NCBI GenBank assembly: GCA_017515765.1
Contig: JAFWFF010000080.1
Coordinates: 1 to 6,212, forward strand
Reading direction: 5' to 3'
DNA from: Bacillota bacterium
GTDB lineage: Bacteria > Bacillota > Clostridia > Peptostreptococcales > Anaerovoracaceae
DNA length: 6,212 nt
Below are positions 1-6,000 of this stretch, in pieces. The notes under the pieces are model-generated. The model did no database searches. It was not told the origin of the DNA and was given only the letters and a program-made list of their open reading frames with translations. Position numbers and translations under genes: made by a program. Numbering within the stretch: the stretch's first letter is position 1; every line of letters begins with the position of its first letter.

Positions 1-698
1 CCATGCGGATGGTCGTTCGGGTTCATGACGGAACCGCGGACCGTCGGTCTGATGCCCATGTGGCGGGTCCTTCCGGCCTTGCCGTAATTGATGTTGGCGT
101 GGTCGATGTTTCCGACCTGTCCGATGGTGGCTCTGCACTCCTTGCGGACCAGTCTCATCTCTCCGCTGGGCAGCTTCAGCGTGACATAGTTGCCTTCCTT
201 TGCCATCAGCTGGACGAAGGCGCCTGCGCTTCTTGCCATCTGGGCTCCCTTGCCGGGCTTCATCTCGATGTTGTGGATGATGGTACCTACGGGGATGTTC
301 TCCATGGGCAGGCAGTTGCCTACCTTGATGTCGCTCTCGGGGCCGCTGACGACCTGGTCGCCGACCTTGAGTCCGAGAGGAGCGATTATGTAGCTCTTGG
401 CACCGTCAGCGTAGAACAGAAGAGCTATATATGCGTTTCTGTTGGGATCGTACTCGATCGCGTTGACCGTTGCGGGCACGTTGTCCTTCTGTCTCTTGAA
501 ATCGACCACTCTGTAGCGCTTCTTTGCGCCGCCGCCTCTGTGACGGACCGTGATCCTTCCGTTGACGTTTCTTCCGGCCATCTTGTTCTTCTTCTCGAGA
601 AGAGCCTTTTCCGGAGTAGTCTTGGTTACTTCCTCAAACGTGGAAACTGTCATACCCCTGAGACCGGGAGTAGTCGGTTTATATTTTCTGATTCCCAT
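1..698 (-). CDS. rplB: 50S ribosomal protein L2, 5' part (truncated by window edge)
   Basis: L2 is a primary 23S rRNA-binding protein of the large subunit, needed for subunit association and the peptidyl-transferase centre. The frame runs open from an ATG at 698-696 to the left edge, giving 232 complete codons; a full L2 is about 275 residues, so roughly 44 C-terminal residues are missing. The translation starts MGIRKYKPTTPGLRGMTVST and contains the family's basic HRGGGAKKRYR segment. It ends in MNPNDHPH followed by a partial Gly codon, which is the start of the invariant DHPHGGG motif carrying the functionally important histidine. The start is set by an AGGAGG site at 715-710 with an 11-base spacer, directly after the rplW stop. 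The gene is fifth in the S10 operon order. No frame disruption is seen. Confidence 0.97.
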   Translation of the reverse strand, partial: MGIRKYKPTTPGLRGMTVSTFEEVTKTTPEKALLEKKNKMAGRNVNGRITVRHRGGGAKKRYRVVDFKRQKDNVPATVNAIEYDPNRNAYIALLFYADGAKSYIIAPLGLKVGDQVVSGPESDIKVGNCLPMENIPVGTIIHNIEMKPGKGAQMARSAGAFVQLMAKEGNYVTLKLPSGEMRLVRKECRATIGQVGNIDHANINYGKAGRTRHMGIRPTVRGSVMNPNDHPH

Positions 699-718
699 TA
701 CCGTGAATACCTCCTAAA

Positions 719-1006
719 TTACATGCCCTCAAAGAACTTGATCTCTTTGCTGTCGGCACTGAGAGTAACAACGGCTTTCTTCCAGTCGGGGCGCTTTCCT
801 TCGGTTCTGCCCATTCTCTTGAGCTTTCCGGAATAGTTCATGGTGTTTACCTTAACGACCTTGACCTGGAAGAGCTCTTCGACCGCGTCCTTGATCTGAT
901 ACTTGTTCGCGCGTCTGTCGACTTCGAAAGCGTACTTCTTGACCTGTGCGTCCATCATGGAGTTTTCCGTGATGATAGGTCTCTTGATGATATCCTGAGC
1001 TAACAT
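719..1006 (-). CDS. rplW: 50S ribosomal protein L23
   Basis: L23 binds 23S rRNA domain III at the exit of the peptide tunnel, where it docks trigger factor and SRP. The 95-residue product starts MLAQDIIKRPIITENSM. It has the typical N-terminal IIKRPIITE motif, then YAFEVDRRANKYQIKDAVEELF, and a basic extended loop (SGKLKRMGRTEGKRPDWKKA, about residues 60-79) that in the family reaches into the rRNA. The length is normal. I chose the ATG at 1006-1004 over an in-frame TTG six bases upstream because an AGGAGGTG site at 1022-1015 sits 8 bases from that ATG. The ATG also forms a TAATG overlap with the rplD stop codon, which suggests translational coupling. Confidence 0.97.
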   Translation of the reverse strand: MLAQDIIKRPIITENSMMDAQVKKYAFEVDRRANKYQIKDAVEELFQVKVVKVNTMNYSGKLKRMGRTEGKRPDWKKAVVTLSADSKEIKFFEGM

Positions 1007-1623
1007 TAGCAATACACCTCCTGAATCCTCTCGAGAGCGTCCTTCGTGACGATCATGTTGTCGTAACGGAGCATCTCGTATACATTGAGCGTTCCGACCG
1101 TGGTGCAGTCAGCTCCGGGGATGTTGGAGACCGACTTGTATACGTTCAGGTCGTTCTCGGGAAGGACCACGAGAGCCTTCTTGACCTTGAGCGCATCGAG
1201 CACTTCGATCATCTGCTTGGTCTTCGGTGCTTCGAAGGAAAGCTCGTCGAGGACGAACAGTTCCTTGTCTGCGGCCTTGGCGCTGAATACGCTCTTCATG
1301 GCAAGGCGTCTGACCTTCTTGTTCACGCTCTGTGAATAATCACGGGGTTTCGGTGCGAACACGACTCCGCCGTGACGCCATACGGGGTTACGGGACGAAC
1401 CGACTCTGGCTCTGCCTGTTCCCTTCTGTCTCCAGGGCTTTCTTCCTCCTCCGGAGACCTCGGCTCTTGTCTTGGCACTCTGGGTTCCCTGACGCTGGTT
1501 CGCAAGGTATGCGACCACGGTCTGGTGCACCGCAGCCTCGTTGGGCTCGATGCCGAAGATGCCGTCTGCGAGATCGACGCTTCCGACTACCTCGCCCTTC
1601 TTGTTAAGTACATCGTATTTCAT
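1006..1623 (-). CDS. rplD: 50S ribosomal protein L4
   Basis: L4 binds 23S rRNA early in large-subunit assembly and sends a long loop to the constriction of the peptide exit tunnel. In Escherichia coli it also represses its own S10 operon. The 205-residue product has the normal length. The tunnel loop is intact, with SGGGRKPWRQKGTGRARVG at about residues 57-75, and no substitution is obvious in the KPWRQKGTGRAR core where macrolide-resistance changes are known in other bacteria. It continues with the family pattern NPVWRHGGVVFAPKPRDYS. The AGGAGG site at 1637-1632 overlaps the rplC stop codon and lies 8 bases before the ATG. The 3' end shares one base with the rplW start. Confidence 0.97.
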   Translation of the reverse strand: MKYDVLNKKGEVVGSVDLADGIFGIEPNEAAVHQTVVAYLANQRQGTQSAKTRAEVSGGGRKPWRQKGTGRARVGSSRNPVWRHGGVVFAPKPRDYSQSVNKKVRRLAMKSVFSAKAADKELFVLDELSFEAPKTKQMIEVLDALKVKKALVVLPENDLNVYKSVSNIPGADCTTVGTLNVYEMLRYDNMIVTKDALERIQEVYC

Positions 1624-1636
1624 CTAAGTCTCCTCC

Positions 1637-2266
1637 TTACTTTGCCTTGACGGCGTCGGTCAGATAGACGACTGAGCCGTTGGAGCCGGGAACGGCTCCC
1701 TTGATAAGGATCATGTCATTCTCTGCGTCAACTCTGACGACCGTGATGTTCTGTACGGTCACGTTGACATTTCCCATATGTCCGGGCAGCTTCTTTCCCT
1801 TGAACACTCTGCTGGGATCGGATGATGCTCCGTGGGAACCTACAGCCCTGTGGTACTTGGAACCGTGAGCCATGGGTCCGCGGTGCTGACCGTAGCGCTT
1901 GATGACGCCCTGGTATCCCTTTCCTTTGCTGACGCCGTGGATGTCGATCTTGTCTCCCTCAGCAAAGACGTCCGCCTTGACCTCGTCTCCGAGGGCAAGG
2001 GTCGTATCTTCAAGCCTGAATTCCTTGAGGGTCCTGAGCGGCGTGACGCCTGCCTTTGCGAAATGACCCTTAAGAGGCTTGGTAACGTTCTTTTCCTTGA
2101 TCTCGCCGAATGCGAGCTGTACGGCATTGTAGCCGTCGGTCTCTTCGGTCTTTACCTGCGTTACCTTGCAGGGACCGGCCTTGAGGACCGTTACGGGGAC
2201 GATGACTCCCTCGGGTGTGAACACCTGGGTCATGCCCACCTTCTTAGCTATGATAGCTTTCTTCAT
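1637..2266 (-). CDS. rplC: 50S ribosomal protein L3
   Basis: L3 is an early assembly protein whose central loop reaches the peptidyl-transferase centre. The 209-residue product begins MKKAIIAKKVGMTQVFTPEG, the conserved L3 N-terminus, and contains GVSKGKGYQGVIKRYG, the loop with GSHGASSDPSRVFKGKKLPGHMG, and VVRVDAENDMILIKGAVPG near the C-terminus. The loop is of the Firmicutes type: the position that is the methylated Gln150 in Escherichia coli L3 is not a glutamine here, as far as I can align it. I preferred the ATG at 2266-2264 to an in-frame ATG at 2278 because the GGAGG site (2276-2272) would be inside the coding sequence if the upstream start were used. A 51-base gap containing a hairpin separates it from rpsJ. 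Confidence 0.97.
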   Translation of the reverse strand: MKKAIIAKKVGMTQVFTPEGVIVPVTVLKAGPCKVTQVKTEETDGYNAVQLAFGEIKEKNVTKPLKGHFAKAGVTPLRTLKEFRLEDTTLALGDEVKADVFAEGDKIDIHGVSKGKGYQGVIKRYGQHRGPMAHGSKYHRAVGSHGASSDPSRVFKGKKLPGHMGNVNVTVQNITVVRVDAENDMILIKGAVPGSNGSVVYLTDAVKAK

Positions 2267-2283
2267 TTCTTCCTCCATTAGCG

Positions 2284-2307
2284 GACCGCCCTTTGATGAA
2301 AGCGGTC
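2284..2307 (-). other. Hairpin in the rpsJ-rplC gap
   Basis: The 51-base spacer between rpsJ and rplC holds an inverted repeat. GACCGC (2307-2302 on the minus strand) pairs perfectly with GCGGTC (2289-2284), and an inner TTT/AAA pairing closes a CATC loop with a two-base GG bulge. It lies just upstream of the rplC ribosome-binding site and is not followed by a T-run, so it does not look like a terminator. A role in mRNA processing, stability or tuning of L3 translation is possible but is inference. Confidence 0.55.
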
Positions 2308-2317
2308 ATAATATTTA

Positions 2318-2623
2318 TTATTTGATCTCGATATCTACGCCTGCGGGCAGATCGAGATGCATCAAAGCGTTGATAGTCTCGGGAGTCGGATCCGTGATCT
2401 CGATAAGTCTCTTGTGAGTGCGCATTTCAAACTGCTCTCTGGAGTCCTTATACTTGTGAACGGCTCTCAGGATGGTGACCACTTCCTTCTGTGTGGGAAG
2501 GGGAATGGGTCCGCTTACCTGCGCTCCGCTTCTTCTGGCCGTGTCAACGATCTTCGTTGCAGCCTGGTCCATGACCTGATGGTCAAATGCCTTGAGTCTT
2601 ATCCTCATCTTCTGATTAGCCAT
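2318..2623 (-). CDS. rpsJ: 30S ribosomal protein S10
   Basis: S10 is a small-subunit head protein and, as NusE, a partner of NusB and NusG in antitermination complexes. The 101-residue product starts MANQKMRIRLKAFDHQVMDQ. It carries RSGAQVSGPIPLPTQKE, the long-loop segment HKYKDSREQFEMRTHKRL (about residues 54-71, the region where tigecycline-resistance changes occur in other bacteria), and ends LPAGVDIEIK. The loop reads like the ordinary Firmicutes form. The frame stays open for 26 codons upstream to a GTG at 2701, but the ATG at 2623-2621 is the start: it matches family N-termini and follows an AGGAGG site at 2633-2628 with a short 4-base spacer. It is the first gene of the operon, preceded by a strong promoter and a long leader. 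Confidence 0.97.
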   Translation of the reverse strand: MANQKMRIRLKAFDHQVMDQAATKIVDTARRSGAQVSGPIPLPTQKEVVTILRAVHKYKDSREQFEMRTHKRLIEITDPTPETINALMHLDLPAGVDIEIK

Positions 2624-2833
2624 AAAACCTCCTGTTGATCTAGCGGTCTTGACTTTGGACACCGTGCCGGGTGTTCCACTAACCCTTACCGTTTTGAGCA
2701 CATGCCCAACCGCTCCATTCTTGATGGCGCTAGCTCCGCGGAAATTCCCTGCCCGGCGGCAGCAACCTCCCGCATCATCGCTCTCAGAACTGCGTCGTGA
2801 TGCACACCAAAATGCACCGCGATTTGTCGCAGC
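2624..2833 (-). ncRNA. Structured 5' leader of the S10 operon (candidate autoregulatory element)
   Basis: From the likely transcription start near 2833 to the rpsJ ATG there are about 210 untranslated bases. Hand folding of the minus strand gives five stem-loops in order. The first (2832-2817) pairs CTGCGA with TCGCGG around CAAA. The second (2803-2772) pairs GCATCA with TGATGC, with an inner CGC/GCG. The third (2770-2740) pairs GGAGGTT with AATTTCC, enclosing CTGCC/GGCAG. The fourth (2730-2712) pairs CCAT with ATGG and may be enclosed by GAGC/GCTC. The fifth (2677-2657) pairs GG-ACACC with GGTGT-CC, with one bulged A. No T-run follows any stem, so classic intrinsic attenuation is not evident. 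S10 operon leaders are L4-responsive in Escherichia coli; the ligand here is unknown. Pairings are by eye, without energies or covariation. Confidence 0.6.
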
Positions 2834-2839
2834 CTTTAA

Positions 2840-2868
2840 ATAATACTAGAAAAAATGTTTTTTGTAAA
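2840..2868 (-). promoter_or_regulatory. Sigma-A-type promoter of the S10 operon
   Basis: The minus strand shows a -35 box TTTACA (2868-2863; consensus TTGACA) and a -10 box TATTAT (2845-2840; consensus TATAAT) separated by exactly 17 bases. This predicts a start near 2833, at the first stem of the rpsJ leader. The spacer contains opposed A and T tracts. No extended -10 TG is present. The position between the terminators of the upstream gene and rpsJ supports its use for the ribosomal operon. Confidence 0.82.
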
Positions 2869-2871
2869 GCG

Positions 2872-2909
2872 TTTTTTGCTTGTTTTTTCAGCTTTTTTGA
2901 CCGTTTTTT
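2872..2909 (-). promoter_or_regulatory. Phased A6 tracts / UP-like element upstream of the rpsJ promoter
   Basis: Immediately upstream of the -35 box the minus strand has four runs of exactly six A at 2909-2904, 2898-2893, 2888-2883 and 2877-2872. Their centres are spaced 11, 10 and 11 bases, close to one helical turn. A fifth A6 run (2863-2858) overlaps the edge of the -35 box and the spacer. Phased A-tracts are known to bend DNA, and A/T-rich sequence at this position is known to contact the RNA polymerase alpha subunit at rRNA and ribosomal-protein promoters. Its function here is inferred. Confidence 0.65.
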
Positions 2910-2962
2910 ATCCCTGAAGGGGCGCTGTCCGGCCGAAGTTTCTATCGTCGCCGGCTTTATTC

Positions 2963-2994
2963 AAAAAAATCAGACTCCGGGCGATCTTCGGGTC
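2963..2994 (-). terminator. Candidate intrinsic terminator downstream of the large repeat protein
   Basis: On the minus strand GACCCG (2994-2989) pairs with CGG(A)GTC (2979-2973, one bulged A) around a 9-base loop. Three bases later comes a run of seven T (2969-2963). This is the standard layout of a factor-independent terminator, about 80 bases after the stop codon of the large gene and about 95 bases upstream of the rpsJ -35 box. An alternative stem, TTCGGG/CCCGAA (3004-2999 with 2992-2987), overlaps it and would compete. Confidence 0.55.
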
Positions 2995-3013
2995 CGATCC
3001 CGAACATAAGGAT

Positions 3014-3041
3014 GGCGGGCGGCAGTGAGATGCCGCCCGCC
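3014..3041 (-). terminator. Perfect 11-bp GC-rich hairpin after the large gene
   Basis: GGCGGGCGGCA and TGCCGCCCGCC form a perfect 11-base-pair stem around a 6-base loop, starting 33 bases after the TGA of the large gene. What follows on the minus strand (ATCCTTATGTT) is only weakly T-rich, so the hairpin could work as a poor terminator, a transcription pause, or a 3' end that protects the mRNA. Together with the T7 hairpin about 20 bases further on it makes a tandem arrangement. Being symmetrical, it could also act on plus-strand transcripts, but no plus-strand gene leads into it. Confidence 0.5.
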
Positions 3042-3074
3042 TCGGGTGTATCAGACAGCGTGACTTCCCCGCGG

Positions 3075-6000
3075 TCAGTCCGCTTCCGTACGTATATCCT
3101 CTCCCAGGAGCCTTTCCTTCCGGATCTCAATGATGTAACCGGTAAGATACATGCCCTCTGTCTCCTTTACCTCCTCGCCGTCGCACGTGACGGTGACGCC
3201 CGTGATCAGACCTGAAGGATCGAACCGGAAAGCCCAGTCGCCGTCACCGAGCCTGTCGAGATCTATGATAAGGACTCTTCCTCCGACTCTGAAGATCACG
3301 AAACGGATATGCCTTTCCCTCAGACTGTCTGTCGTCTCCCTGTCGAGAAGAAGTATCCTCTCCTCGGCCGTGACTTCCTTCCCGTCGTCGGTGAGCGCTC
3401 TGATATATATGTATCCGTCGCTGCCGTCAGCTCTTCTCAGCATCCCCTTCAGATCGAAGGTGAAGATCATCCCCCTGCAGGATGGTGTTTCAAACACCGC
3501 TGCGAACATCCATGCATCCACTTTTTCGGGTATCTGCACGTCATACGGGGCCCTGCTCATGTCAGGCCTTCTCACGATATGGGGAATACTCTCTGTTTCT
3601 TTTCCGTCCGGTCCGTACTCAGCCGGGGGAGCGCTCCAGCTGTTGATGATATACACCGTGCCGTATGTGCTGCTGGCGTAAACTGTCCGCGGCACGTATA
3701 CGTGCAGAGGATGATCTTCAGATCCGATATCGCCTGAGGCAGTTATGTCAAGCTGCGCAGCGGTGATATTCGGCATTCCGCCGTTATATCCCGCGTCGAT
3801 CCTTCCGTCGGATACGATCTTTACCCGGCCTCCCGTGATGCTGACGACCTCGGTGTCGCCGGCAAATTCCAGATCCATATCCTTTCCTGTTATCCTGACG
3901 CTCTCTGCAGAGATCCTGAGAGGTTCTCCCGGAGCGCCGATACTTCCGCCGGACACGATCTTCACATCCTCCGCGACGATATCAGCGCTGTCTCCCGGTG
4001 CCGATGCGATGCTTCCTCCGGTGGACAGGTTGACGTCTCCTCCCGCGACGACGGGCATGACAGTCAGTTCATCCCTGGAGCCGTTAATGATGCTGATGTC
4101 TCCCGACGCGTACGCCGTCAGCTTTTCGGTTACGGCTCTGAGAGGCTCATCCGCGCTTCCGATGTCTCCTCCGAGGGCAGCGACTTCCAGTTCGGATGCC
4201 TTCACGGTCTCCTTCGAGGATACGCTGCCCGTCGAGACGATCACGGCGTTTCCGTCTGCGTTCCAGCGGTCTATCACAAGGTCGCCCTTCGCGGCCAGGG
4301 CCGCGTCTCCCGCCGCGGTGACGCTCACATCCCTGCCGGATGCGATCTCAAGAGGCGACGAAGCGCTTCCGATGTCTCCTCCGGCTGTAAGGACGACGCT
4401 TCCCGCCGCGGATACGGAGCTTTCGGTCTGCTGAGCTCTTCTGAGAGCTTCTTCAGCCAGAGCCTTCGCTCTCTCATAAGCGGCATGCTTATCGCTGTAT
4501 TCCCTGAGAGCCTCCTGCGCGTCAGCCTCTGCGGCATCCGCGTCGGTCCTGGCGGCTTCAGCCGCATCCCGTGCCTTCTCGTAGTCCGTTCTGGCCTTTT
4601 CCGCCTTGGCCGTGAGCTCTGCCGTCTTCCTTTCGGATTCCGCCAGGGTCTTTCTCAGTTCCTTCGCGGCCGCTTCCTTTTCTTCCTCGGTAAGAGTCGT
4701 ATCCGCCTGAAGATCCTCCAGGGCCTTTCTTGCGGCGGCTTCCTCCCTGAGGGCGGCATCGAGTTCTCCTTCAATCTCCGCGAGTAGCCTTGCGGCTTCG
4801 CTGAGGACTGTCTCCAGTTCTCCCGCCTTTTCGGCCTTTTCTTCCGCGATACCGTTCATGATCTCCCAGAAAGCATAGGCGCTGCGTTCCTGCGCCAGAG
4901 CCTCGCCTGAGGCGATGAAGAGCTCTTCGGCAGTCTTTACCGCGCTCTCGGGATCATTGTCGAGTATGCTTCCTTCAGCCGTTATGACGGCGTCTCCGCC
5001 CGTCACAATGCCTTCGGGGTCAGCGGATCCGCCGGCGGCGATAACTCCTGCCCTGAGGTCTCCGCTTATCTCTGTCAGATAGATGTTCTCAGCGGCGGCG
5101 CTGACGTATCCGTCAGAAGCGTTTCCGCTCATGGAGTCGATCCGGTAGGCTTCTTCAGCCCTTCCGATATCTCCTGCCGCGCTGAGGACTATGCTGTCCG
5201 CAGAAGCGAGAGCATCTTCATCTTCCATTTCGATATCGCCTGCGGAAATCAGTATCAGGGTGTCTCCCGCCTTCACGTCCTCGCTGACGATATCTCCTTC
5301 GCTGCTGACGGTAAGATCCGTCTTCGCGCTCACTTCTTCCAGGACCATGTCACCGGAGGTGTTTCTGAGGTTCAGGGCTCCTTCGGAATGCACGAAGTAC
5401 TTTCCGTCCTCGGTGTCCGCCGTGGCGTCGAGATCCGTCGTGCTGCGGACGTAGATATCGTCCTTTGCGGTGATGTCCGCGTGGGTGCCGATATCCACCG
5501 TTATCGGTTCGTCGTACGTTCCGATCACTCCGCCGGATACGTTCAGGACCAGTCTGTCGGAGGTGATGCCGGCTCCTGCCGAGGCCTTCTCATCCGGTGT
5601 GCGCACATCGTACAGGCTGTCGCCGTTCACGGTCACAGACGCTGTGCCGCCTGCGGTGATGTAACCTGCGCCTGCAGGTCCGCTCTTCTCTTCGACATAG
5701 AGGCTTCCTCCTGCGGATGCGTCGAGCCTCCTGAGCGCGTCTTCGTGATCCGTGCGGATGAAGTCGTAGTCCAGGGCCACGTCCATCTTCCAGACGATGC
5801 TCTCCGTGCCGTCTTCAGCGCTCACCTTTTCCATGCGTACGGTACCGGTGGCACCTTCCGGGGTGGAGGCGATGACGTTCACGTCGACGGAGGGACGGTC
5901 CTCTCTGCTCTCGGTGACGACGGGCTTTGCCGCTGTCCCGATGTTTCCTGAGGCCTCAAGGACGATGTTCTCTCCTGTGATGTCCGCTTCGTTCTGATTC

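Noticed and set aside
3..836. Long plus-strand reading frame of 277 codons
   Set aside because: It lies antisense to rplB and rplW, which are certain genes. Its product resembles no family I know, and it is explained by the GC-biased codons of the real genes.
2318..2701. N-terminally extended S10 from a GTG at 2701
   Set aside because: The extension runs through the structured leader, S10 proteins do not carry it, and the AGGAGG site directs the ATG at 2623.
2649..3009. Small plus-strand frames in the intergenic region
   Set aside because: They run across the leader, the promoter and the A-tracts, and their composition is not protein-like (for example FFACFFSFFDRFL from the T-runs).
2950..3041. 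Insertion-sequence end or attachment site between the two halves
   Set aside because: The inverted repeats here are short local hairpins, and I saw no transposase remnant, target duplication or tRNA gene to support a mobile element.
3151..4434. Plus-strand frames of 142 to 229 codons opposite the large gene
   Set aside because: Their Ser/Pro-rich products are the antisense shadow of the Gly/Asp/Ser repeat codons, and the minus-strand frame is continuous across all of them.
3723..5951. CRISPR-like array
   Set aside because: The periodic motif is in frame, degenerate and protein-coding, with unit spacing of 70 residues or more; it lacks short identical repeats with unique spacers.
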